A stretch of DNA of 21,608 nt from Podila epigama (taxonomy: Eukaryota; Mortierellomycota; Mortierellomycetes; Mortierellales; Mortierellaceae): assembly GCA_015679605.1 (NCBI GenBank), contig JAAAVE010000311.1, positions 1,074 to 22,681 on the forward strand. Reading direction: 5' to 3'. The notes under the pieces were generated by a model, which did no database searches, was not told the origin of the DNA, and worked only from the letters and a program-made list of their open reading frames with translations. The first letter of the stretch is position 1; every line of letters starts with the position of its first letter. Position numbers and translations under genes: made by a program. Positions 1-9,362 of this stretch are shown one piece after another.

Positions 1-3000
1 CACTCGACACTGACGAACCGCGCACACCATTACCGCCTGCCATTGATCCTCCAGGTGTGCTAGGTGGGATCGATCCAGACCGCAAAGAAGGCGGTGGAGA
101 CATCATACTGCTGCTGCCTATGCTGGGATTGACATTGCTAACATTGTTGTTGGCATTGCTAATAGGGTTGGAGGCCATGAACCCGGTCACGCTTGTTGTT
201 CCAATGTTTGGCATAGCTCCAGAGGGATCAACATATTTTGGACACTTTTTGTTCGTCTTCATATGTCCAAACGCTCCACAGTTACTGCACTGACGTACAA
301 CCTTCTTCTTGAGCATGGACGTCGCTTGATGCTGGGGCGCCTCAGGCAACGTCGACGCCTTGGCTGCCGCTCGCGCCATTCGTCGTTCCTGATTTCTATG
401 CATACGTGCAATCTCTTCCAAAATACGTTTCCGCATACGTTCATTCTTGGCCTCATCATCCGTTGGTTCCAGTGCCTCTGTCCGGATCGAATTCTCCTCA
501 ATGAGACGCCGGTGACGAATATATGTGTTGATCACTGCTGGATCCCGGATCGTCTCAGACTTCCAGACAGTCTCTCCATTCGGCTGGCGGATCAGTCGCT
601 TAATAATCAAGTTCTTGTTCCGCGAGGCAAAGTTGGCGCCACTCGTTCGAGAGCTTACACTGCCAGCCACTGATACGTTATCATCGTCCATGTCATGGTC
701 ACGTTCACGCTCACGTTCGCGCTCGCGCTCACGCTCACCGCTGTCACGGTACCGCCCAAATAATGACGGCGATGGTGATACTCTGCCTCGGTCCATGGCA
801 GAAGACATTTCTCTCCGTTGACGGTTAAAGTTCTCTTCATCCTCGTCGTCACTGTTCACAATCTCGTCCGCTTCAGCATCAAAGTCCTCCTGTCGACTAA
901 GTGCCTGGAGCTGTGCATTCCAGATACGAGTGATCTCTTCCTTGTACACCTGTTGTTGTTCTGCAACATTATATCGATGGGTGCTCTTGGGCAATAACTC
1001 AATCTGGGCCAGCCGCTCCTCCAGAGACTCACCCTCACGCAAAAAGATGTCCTTCATACTGATACGGATAAAACTGAAACCTTCACCACGGCCGGTAGGA
1101 TCGCCTGGACCCCACAGCTTGAGCATAGCTTTTCCTTGCGTTGCATTAATAAAGTTGCGGGTCGTGATCCATGGTGCCAGCTGTTCTTCAATATCCATCT
1201 TTGACTCTGTGTCATCTGCACCGTCTTCCTCTCCATCTGCAGCCTTGCCGTATCCTGCATCCAAGAGGTGCCGCTGGCCGACCAACATACTCTCGTACAA
1301 ACACACCATCTCGGGTGTCACCATCTTGCGAATTTCCTCTTCCGATGGAAGGGGTACATTGGCCTTGAGTTTCCAAAAGCCAGTATTGTTACCCTTGCGT
1401 TGAAACTCGGCAAACTCCTTGAGACGTTGGCGGACCTGGATCTCAGAGTATTCAGGATAAGCCTTCACAAGCTTGACAAACTTGAGACGGTTATAAGGAT
1501 CCTTTCGGATAAACCTGAAGGCCGAGATCTGGAGTCTGTTCTTGATCATAGTCGTGATCTTTCTCGAGTGAGGGCCGGGGACATCCTGGACAGGGTACGT
1601 TTGGCCAATGACATAGAGATGGGGTATGTGACGGATAAAGTACTTTGTCTCTCCCTTGTAGGTATTACGGATCACCAAAAAGTCCGTGTCCCGAGCCTTC
1701 TGCTCAAACGCAGGGGCTCGGATCATGTTGTTGTACAGCGCTGTTATTGTCTGACCTGATTCAACGTTTCCAAAATTGAGGAACGGAGAGGCGTCCGTAA
1801 TGTCGAGCACAAACGGCTCTCCAATTTCCTTTTGCGGTACATGCGTGTCATCAATAGATTCCTTGCGGTAGTAGTTGATCAAGAAACAACCCATGCCCAC
1901 GTTCTGTATAATAGCTGGATGCTCTTCCGAATACTCGAGAAGGACAAAGTTGGTATTGTCGCGAAGCGTCAGATCCTTGGAGCTCCTCATCATCTCGCCC
2001 AACTCTTTCCGTTTCTGTTTCTTCTTCTTGCTGCCCTTGACTCTCGAGAACGTGACAGGGGTATTGAGTGGGACCTGGAGCTGTGGTCTGTGGAACGAGC
2101 GCAATTCTGCTTTTGTCAACTTGTTTTTATACCAAGGCTTCATCAACTTGACAGCTGGCAACGCGTGTTGGACAATAAGCTGACCAAATGTCTGACGCAC
2201 GCGATGGAACCGGCCCTCTTTGTGCGTCTCATAAAATCGATCGTTCGACAAGTTGAATCGGTCAATCTCCAATTTCCTATGTGTCTCTGCTTCTGATGGC
2301 TGACTCTTAGTATTGGTCATGATACGATACGTTGCTTGCTGTGCCCTCCTTCCACGTTTCACTATTGATAGTTTGACAAAGAAGAGTGATAAAGAAAACA
2401 TGTCCAAGTGTTAGAATTTTTCGCTCCTTGTGAAAGTCCATAATCAACGTAAATGGTTCGTTCATAGCGTATACCCTTTTGATCAACGGATGTGACATCA
2501 AAGAGAACATTGGTATCGTTCATATTCAGACTGACGTGTGTGAATGGTTTGAATGGTTTGTTTTCGTCCCAGATGATCGAATCCTCCCAATCGCCATTTT
2601 CGAGGTCATAGTTTCTTGCTGCAAACATGGTCGAAGTGCGTAGTGTCAAACTGTCTGTCATCGTTTCATCTCTAGAGAAAGAAAACAACAACAACATATT
2701 CAAGGTTATTTTTCTTTTGTTTTCCATGATCATCGACAAGAAAATAGTATAAAAAAGAACATCGTTCCATGAGAAAAAAAAACTTACTCTTTCATATGGA
2801 CATCTTCCGATGGAACGACTGCATCATCCCAGATGATCTTGTCCTCCCACTCATCCAGCTGCACAGCGTAAAAGTCTTTGGCACCTGGTACTTTCCACTG
2901 AAGGGTATTGGCCCATTCTTTGTTGATGGCGCCTTCCATACGATCATAATAATCCATGTAGCGATCGCTTGAATCGGTTGCGTCCTCTTGTTGTTCAAAC

Positions 3001-4148
3001 ATGCGTCTCTGATCGTATTCACGCACAAATTTTGTAGTCGTTGGAAATTCAGCTACCATCAATTTCATATATATTAACGAGTTAGAAAAAGAGCACAAAA
3101 GTGGGATGAGGGCCGGGATGTAACAAAGAACACACTATTCCCAGACATGATGAAAAATACCTGGCTTGACTCTCGAGAGCGGAAATCTCTTGGGTCGCTT
3201 TACGTTGAAGAGTTCTGAGAACTTGAGGATTTTGTTCTCCTCGAACGCTGGATATAACGCGTGGACATCAATCGGCTCTGCAGGTGTAATTGGCAATATT
3301 GCTGTAGATGCTGCCACTGATGGTATTGGCAGGACTGATCCTGTCGCTTTGGAACCTGTAGTGGCCTGCTCTTGCTGCAAATACAACCGTTGCTGCTGCA
3401 ATAATAAGAATGAAGTATGAGACGCCGACGTTGTCGTTGTCGTCGTCGTTGTCGTCGGTGCTGAAGTTGTTGGGCCCTCCGCACTATCATCCTCGTCATA
3501 GTCTTCGTCCATTTCATCGAGTCGAGATGATTTCGTCCGTGATCCATTTGTGGCAAGACTGCTCTTCATGGCAGTTGTGGCTGTACTTTTGACTGTAGAG
3601 AGACCTTTTTGAAGATACTTGTTACTAAACATGTCACTCTCCGCGTCTGCCGCCAGGTCATTGATCTCTGAAAAGTCTACAGCATTTTTGTCGTGTTCAA
3701 ATGTCGATTTAATTGTGGCGAAATTGACCTCTCCATCTTCATCCTCGTCCTCGTCGTCTTGATCTACTCCTACACCGGATGCTCCTGGTTGTGCTTTGGC
3801 TTCGCTTTCGTCCACTCCTAGAGTTGTCGCAGAGAACATCTTGCTCAGCTGCTCACTGTTCTCCAAACTCTCCAACGCCTCACGGACTTCCTATGAGAAA
3901 AAAAAATAAAATAACAATGGCATTAGGAAGAATGAAAGGTTGAAGACAATAACACAATGACGCGCGTGAGCAAAGGTCTGAATGAAAGGTGTACTTGAGG
4001 TGCATGAGACAGAACACACTTATGACGAAACAACAACTACTATAGTCAACAACATCAACAATAAGGAAAAACAAAAGTTTACCTCTGGGAGGTCCTCAAC
4101 GTTTCCGGACTTGTCCACATTTCCAAAGAAGTAGCCAGCCAAAGACAT
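1..4148 (-). CDS. TAF1: TFIID subunit 1 (TAF1), 3' end cut off by window edge
   Basis: Largest subunit of the general transcription factor TFIID, a nuclear scaffold that contacts TBP and other TAFs. Exons by hand, all GT-AG: 4083-4148, 3161-3890, 2788-3052, 2475-2671, and 1-2361 running off the edge. Introns are 192, 108, 116 and 113 nt. About 1206 residues are visible. The start MSLAGYFFGNVD matches the conserved TAF1 N-terminus. Exon 2 is acidic and poly-Thr. Exons 3 and 4 each hold a TAF1 hallmark, WEDKIIWDD and WEDSIIWDE. From about residue 450 the central TAF1 (DUF3591) domain runs through IDRFNLSNDRFYE, FHRPQL and a GEGFSFIRI-type segment. An Arg-Glu repeat lies near residue 965 (DNA 699-738). 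A CCHC zinc knuckle, CSNCGAFGHMKTNKKCPKY, starts near residue 1111. A Ser/Gly/Pro/Asn linker follows to the edge. Whether a bromodomain follows cannot be seen. Identity is very sure; splice sites are inferred. Confidence 0.95.
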
Positions 4149-4621
4149 GGCGTTGAAATATATGAATTCAGGGTGAGGGGGAAAATCTGCTTCTGTTGAT
4201 TTGTTCCTTGGGTATTATAAATGGCCACAAAAAAGGGGTTGTGGGATTGTAGCGTGGCAGAGTCAAGTGTATAACTTCTATTTGCGCACGTTTGACTCGA
4301 TGTATCCTTCAAGACGTTGAGGATGTTGGGGATTGAATTACTTCTCAAAGAGTGAATCAAGTTTGATTGGAGGCAACACAAAGAGAAAAAAAAAAATATC
4401 TGCACAGCACTTTGATGGATGAATCAGATCACGTGATCGCATTTACAGCATAACACAGAAAACTTGATGCCTCCCCAATATGAATAAGATTGCCCGAGTG
4501 AATTGACCGCTTTCGCAGCCACTTGGACAGGAACAAGAAACGGTGTCAGCGCGAAACTAATATAATTCATATATAGTATTGCAACTTGTTGCTACACCCA
4601 CTTCCTTTTCTGAGCAACCCG
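4149..4621. other. Intergenic: TAF1 promoter and phosphatase 3' UTR
   Basis: This 473-nt stretch lies between the phosphatase stop codon and the TAF1 start codon, both genes on the minus strand. No open frame in it resembles a protein. It should hold the TAF1 core promoter and the phosphatase polyadenylation region. The only distinct element I see is the palindromic E-box at 4427-4438. AT-rich runs lie near 4559-4577. Confidence 0.6.
4427..4438. promoter_or_regulatory. Palindromic E-box (CACGTG core) upstream of TAF1
   Basis: The sequence GATCACGTGATC is a perfect 12-bp palindrome centred on CACGTG, about 280 nt upstream of the TAF1 start codon. CACGTG with a flanking T is the classic site for fungal bHLH factors of the Cbf1/Pho4/USF type. 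A function here is inferred from position and symmetry only. Confidence 0.4.
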
Positions 4622-6143
4622 CTAATTATATACAGAGGTAGAGGATGCTGGTCTGAAAAAGTTCGTGTCAAGCCAACTAGGTTTATGTTCGATCGAGTAT
4701 GGCACTTTAGCTGAAAAGATCTCGATGAACTGAAAAAAGAAAATAAACCACCGTAGAGAAAGAGCAAAAGCAGAAGGGGATGAAGAAGAGTGAGAAGGCA
4801 TGAGTGAAGGATATCATGAATAAAAAACAAGCAAAACGCATAGACTGAAGAAAATGACTTACCTCTTGATCTGCAAGCACTTTGCTCCCTGCAAACCGCC
4901 GGTACTCGTCAAATATTGAAGTCATGGACCAGTTTTGGATCTTGCGTAGACAACCAATCAGGCACCCAATGCGATGCTGTTTTTGTTTGTATGTTGAAGA
5001 GGTAGATGTTGGTAAACTGAGCTCTCGTACTCCGTTGCACTTTTTCAGCTTTTTTTTTATCCTTCCTGCTTACCTTTCCTTTTGCACAGTGAATGAGCAT
5101 TGGGTGATTCCGTGCATCTGTATTTCAGTATTTCAGTATATCATGGACATCGCACAGTAAAGAATTGTTAGCAACGACTTCTACTAAAATGTCAGGAACA
5201 GCAGACCAATCTCCTTTCGATTTACCAAGTAGATTCACCAAGGCGCTGCTGATAACTTGTTCATCAATCTCAATAAAGGGTTCCTAAAGTAGTACCAAAA
5301 GAAGAAGAAAATGATGTACTCATGAGAATGCATTATAGATACAACCATGAACATCGCCGCCTCTAGTCTAAGGATGTATTCACGTACCTTGTTGCCCTCG
5401 ATCTTATAGTGAATGCGTCGAATATTTTCCCGCTCAAGAAATTCCACCAGATCTGGAGCGTAAGGTTCCTCACTCATTTGACTATTCCCAAATTGATTTT
5501 GATGCAAGGGGAGGAGAGTGTCGAATAAGTAACGCGAGAAAAAAAGGTATAGAGAAACCATGTATATAACCCCCCTTGAAATGTCATGTCTAGGACGTGT
5601 CCTCCTGCTATTTGAGCCTTACACAATCACTTTCAACCCCAACTTTCTCATGAACGGAAAGTTGTGCTTGTTCGGATGTCCAGATCGGTAGATCCCTGGG
5701 GCGACCAGTGCAAAATTGAGAGGTGGTACTAATACCCTATTGGCACTCTCGTAATGAAGTTGCCTCTGACGTTGCTGTTGATGTTGCCGCGTCTGCTCTG
5801 TACTTGAGGTGGTTAGAGGAGGGTTTGGCGACAGGGATCTGGAGCTGGAAATCGAATTTGCGGCTCCAGCCTCTGCTAGTTGAAGGTCAGTAACACCAGA
5901 GGACGTTACTACCCTTGTAGCGCCTTCAGCGACAATCGTCCCTGCAAGAAGACCATGCTCAAAGAAACTGGTGCCTGTTACCGTGGTAATAGCTCTAGGC
6001 GTGACACTGCCATCATCGATGACCTGTCCATCCGAAAAAGTTGTGATGTTTGCAGAGTCCACTTTCGGCAACATTGACATCCTGTGAATCGTTGAATGCA
6101 TTGCATTTGTTTCAACAAGAGTGGAGGCAGAAAAGAGCTTCAT
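4622..6143 (-). CDS. SIW14: Siw14/Oca-type atypical dual-specificity phosphatase
   Basis: Plant and fungal atypical dual-specificity phosphatase. Characterised Siw14 relatives cleave inositol pyrophosphates; cytosolic. Six exons, all GT-AG: 5623-6143, 5388-5481, 5226-5283, 5074-5117, 4863-4976, 4622-4729. They total 939 nt, giving 312 residues. The domain starts near residue 139 with VPPLNFALVAPGIYRSG, then NFPFMRKLGLKVIV, IHYKIEGNKEPF, the P-loop HCAKGKHRIG (Cys235, five residues, Arg241) and MTSIFDEYRRFAGSK. Residues 1-138 are a low-complexity Ser/Thr/Gln extension of unknown role. In-frame alternative Met codons lie at 15, 22 and 24. The start codon is only 17 nt from the upstream cyclase stop codon, so the promoter must overlap that gene, or the true 5' end differs. 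The family is sure. SIW14 rather than an OCA paralogue is the likeliest reading but not proven. Confidence 0.9.
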
Positions 6144-6160
6144 TTGTGACTGTTTTTATC

Positions 6161-7366
6161 TTATTTCCCCACGAAGCCAATGCCATCGCATTCGATCAAA
6201 TACTTCTCTTGACCTTTGTTTTGACCTTGACTACATGCTTCAACTTCGTTTCTATCCACAATAGTCTCTAGCCGAGTACACTGGAATTCGACCCCAGTCA
6301 TTTGCTTGGCAACGTGGATCGCTGTCGTCGTGTGTTGTGTCAGAGGCCCCGTCACGACCCGCGAGTGACCCTTGGCAAGAGCCATGAAGATGATCATCAT
6401 GTCCTGGTAGTATTCGTCAACACATCCACCGTGCCTCAGGTTCCGCAACAACTCCTCGCATGCCTCCTGTGCATCTTGCTCTCTCGATTTCTTGGGCCGG
6501 CCTAGAATCCCACCCCCAAAGATACAGCCGGTGCTCGTCTCTGCCCACAGATTAATTCCACTTGAACTTGCACCATGTTCGCCGCTATGGTGAGTGAGAA
6601 CGATATCCTGTGACAATGTCGAAATGTAGCCATATCCTGCTTGGCAAAGTCGATCTATAACGTGTTTCTTAAGTTGAGTGGTAATCTTATGATCAAGAGT
6701 GCCTGCCGTGTAGACGCTTCCTCGGATCCTGATCACCTTGCCTCGCTCCAAAAGCACAGCGGGCTTGAGATACTCTCCTTTCAACAGACTCTGCACCTGC
6801 ATTCTAACTTGTCCACCTCCTCTGGCCATAAACCCTCTACGGTCGATTTGGATCAGGCAGCGCTTTTGTCCATCACAAAACATTCGACTAAAGAGTGGAT
6901 TGAAGACGTGGCAGATGTAGTCTATCGGAGGCGAGAAAGGGACATCCGTGCCGCCCTTCAAGTCGACCGTCTGCATCAGAGGTGGATCGCCTTCCAGAAA
7001 ATCTTCAAGAGATGGAGACGGACAGAACAACAACACTGGAAAGGATACTTGAATCAATAAGGTGATTGCACCCGCAGTGGTCGAGTCTGCCATATACGAA
7101 GCGCCGGCAGGTTTGAGAGACGACGGTTTGAATACAATCTGCTGCGAGTGTAGTTCATCGCCTTTGAGCTTTCCTTTACAAATGTCGTTGACTAGCCGGA
7201 TGCCGGCTAAATGCTGGTTCTTGAGACCAGGCTTGGGCCGGTTGGCTCGGATGTTGCGAATCATGAGTGGTAGTTGAAGCAATGCACTGTATGAGATCCC
7301 GTTACGAACAATCTGTCCACCACCTTCATCGTGGCCTCCATCCAACTCCTTCTGCATTGAAAGCAT
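6161..7366 (-). CDS. RTCA: RNA 3'-terminal phosphate cyclase (RtcA type)
   Basis: ATP-dependent enzyme that converts an RNA 3'-phosphate to a 2',3'-cyclic phosphate through an enzyme-histidine-AMP intermediate. Single exon, 401 residues, slightly longer than the roughly 340-370 usual for the family. Visible signatures are the N-terminal EGGGQIVRNG, the block NRPKPGLKNQHLAGIRLV, GGTDVPFSPPIDY, RGFMARGGGQVRM, AETSTGCIFGGG, LRHGGCVDEYYQDMMIIFMAL and GPLTQHTTTAIH. His345 in that last motif aligns with the AMP-accepting histidine of bacterial RtcA. The C-terminus YLIECDGIGF matches the normal family end, so the gene is complete. It is the RtcA branch, not the Rcl1 ribosome-biogenesis branch, because the catalytic His and the GGGQ blocks are kept. 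An ATG three codons in gives a second possible start. The glycosylase stop lies 287 nt upstream. Confidence 0.95.
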   Translation of the reverse strand: MLSMQKELDGGHDEGGGQIVRNGISYSALLQLPLMIRNIRANRPKPGLKNQHLAGIRLVNDICKGKLKGDELHSQQIVFKPSSLKPAGASYMADSTTAGAITLLIQVSFPVLLFCPSPSLEDFLEGDPPLMQTVDLKGGTDVPFSPPIDYICHVFNPLFSRMFCDGQKRCLIQIDRRGFMARGGGQVRMQVQSLLKGEYLKPAVLLERGKVIRIRGSVYTAGTLDHKITTQLKKHVIDRLCQAGYGYISTLSQDIVLTHHSGEHGASSSGINLWAETSTGCIFGGGILGRPKKSREQDAQEACEELLRNLRHGGCVDEYYQDMMIIFMALAKGHSRVVTGPLTQHTTTAIHVAKQMTGVEFQCTRLETIVDRNEVEACSQGQNKGQEKYLIECDGIGFVGK

Positions 7367-7653
7367 ATTTTTACTTGACGGGGACGAGGTAAAGGAAAAA
7401 GTGAAGAAAAAAGTATAAAGTGCATCATTGAAAAGATTTTATTCTTTTATAAGATTGGTGCGCCGCAGCACTTTTTGCTTGAGGTTTAACTCAATTCTGC
7501 TCTCTCGTACGTGCTGCCCGCCGTCTTGTCCTCAAGACCCAAAGCCCAAAAAATGTAACCCAAAACAACAACTCCATTATTTCGTGGCGACATCCCAAAA
7601 GACAAAATGTTTACTCTTTAATTTGAGGGAGAATTTTTCGCTCTGGTTTTTGT

Positions 7654-8975
7654 TTAAATAGGCGCTGTGATTGTTGGCTCGTCCGCATTCCGCCACATGT
7701 ACCATGAGGCAATGCTACGATATGGTCTCCATATGTCGGCCATCCGCTCCATATCCGCAATTGTCATTTCTCCCTTCTTGGCTTTGCCCTTGCCTGCTGG
7801 TGCGCTCTTCTTCTTCTTTTTCGTCTTGTCCTCATCGGAAGAGTTGTCCATGTCCTCTTTAATAAGGTGAGCTCCCCATACGCCGTTCTTGTAAGAGCTA
7901 GCAAAATGCTTTTCCATTCCCTTTCGAACCCCCAAATCCAACGTCGGCAAAATATCCAATCGTTCCAAAGTATGCATCAAAAACATATCCACAGTCCAAG
8001 GGCCAATGCCTCGGACACATAACAGCTGTTCACCCAGCTCCTTGTCCGTCAACGCCTGAAGTGCTGCCTTGTCCGTAAATGTAATTTTACCATCTACAAA
8101 GTGCTGCGCTAGGTCCTGCATATACGACGCCTTGCGTTCCGAAATGCCACATTGTCGTAATTGTTCCATACGTGTCGATAAAACTTGCTCGGGCGTGGGA
8201 AAAGTTTTATCTCCCTTGTCCAGAGATTCGAGAGTCACTTGACCATCAGGAAAGTAGAACGAGACAAACTTATAGATGATAGACCGGGCAGCCTTCCAAT
8301 GAATTTGCTGGCCAAGGATTGTTCGGCAAAGTATTCTGTATTTGACCATACGTGTGTGTGAGTGTGTGTGAAAGAGATAGTACGTGAAATAGAAAGAATT
8401 GATATGAGAAATTAGGCGATATCTAAGAAATGAGTTGACAAGAATGTTGTTATTGATGAGTGAAATACACATACTTACCGAAAGTAATTGGTATCATGGT
8501 CAGCGTAGATCTCATATGGATATCTTTTTATGAGTGGGGCTAGAGCTGGATCAACCTGACGCAGGTGCTCAAGTGCTTCCTTGGCATAGGAAGGGACATG
8601 GCGGTGACGTTTCTTCCAGGGGTCTTCCTCCGGTATCGCAGACTTTTCGACCTTTGCCGTCATAGCCGCTGTCGTAGTCACAGTCATCGTCTCTGTCGCT
8701 GTCGCTGTCTTTGTCTTTGTCGTTTTCTTTGTCGTTGTCTTTGAAACTGCAGAGATGGTCACTTTTCTCGTAGTTTCGTCAATCACTGTTGCAGCGAGTG
8801 CGCTGGAGAGTGTCTTTTTAACCGAGTGTGACCTTGTAACAGCAGTGCTTGCATTTGACAATGAGGCGGGTTTCTATTTTATATATGAAAACAAACGAAC
8901 ATTCAGCAACTGTTTATATTGAAATTAAGGAACTGAATTGATAGGAATACAAGACGACGCGTTTACCTCAACCAT
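7654..8975 (-). CDS. MAG1: DNA-3-methyladenine glycosylase, AlkA/MAG type (HhH-GPD)
   Basis: Base-excision repair glycosylase that removes alkylated purines from nuclear DNA. Exons: 8967-8975 (only ATG GTT GAG), 8479-8873 and 7654-8335. They total 1086 nt, giving 361 residues, with introns of 93 and 143 nt. Residues 4-90 are a Thr/Lys/Ala-rich leader. The fold starts near residue 105 (VDPALAPLIKRYPYEIY), followed by ILCRTILGQQIHWKAA. The helix-hairpin-helix is LLCVRGIGPWTVDMF (239-253), and the catalytic aspartate is Asp268 in LPTLDLGVRKG. A Lys-rich acidic insert (about 295-323) precedes the last helix IWRPYRSIASWYMWR and may act as a nuclear signal. The 9-nt first exon is chosen because phase 0 and both splice sites fit, and because no ATG lies near the start of exon 2. 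The first in-frame ATG there is about 60 codons in. Identity is strong; the start is moderately sure. Confidence 0.9.
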
Positions 8976-9362
8976 CGATCTTGTGCTTGCCCTGAGGATG
9001 AAATATCACAATGATGAGTTTTGGTGGCGTCAGTGGTCAAATATCTGAGTAAGCAGGGTGATACAGAGTCGAGAAAAAAGACACCTTTTATACCTGGCCT
9101 TGGACTTTTTGAAGGAAGAGTCAAGGGACGGCTTGAGGAGCTTCGAAGAAGACTCGGAGGCAAGGGCAAGGGTGCGTCGTCGTGTTTGCATGTGAGGTGT
9201 TGGAAGAATGGGGAATGGGGATGTGAGGAAGTAATGAAAGAATGTGCAAGAATGTGCAAGACGAGGAAATAAAACAAATAAAAAAAATGAGCGTGCGAGA
9301 ATGTCACGCCGTATTTCAGTGCTATTAATGTGTTCCCAAAAGAAAAATTTATTTTTGCGATT
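8976..9362. other. Intergenic: glycosylase promoter and QTRT2 3' end
   Basis: The 387 nt between the QTRT2 stop codon and the glycosylase start codon. The open frames on either strand here are short and repetitive and look like nothing known. A direct duplication of AATGTGCAAG sits at about 9241-9260. No TATA box is clear on the minus strand. It presumably holds the glycosylase promoter. Confidence 0.5.

Noticed and set aside
1-2362. Several plus-strand open frames of 136-163 codons
   Set aside because: They are antisense shadows of the TAF1 last exon, whose minus-strand translation aligns along its length with known TAF1.
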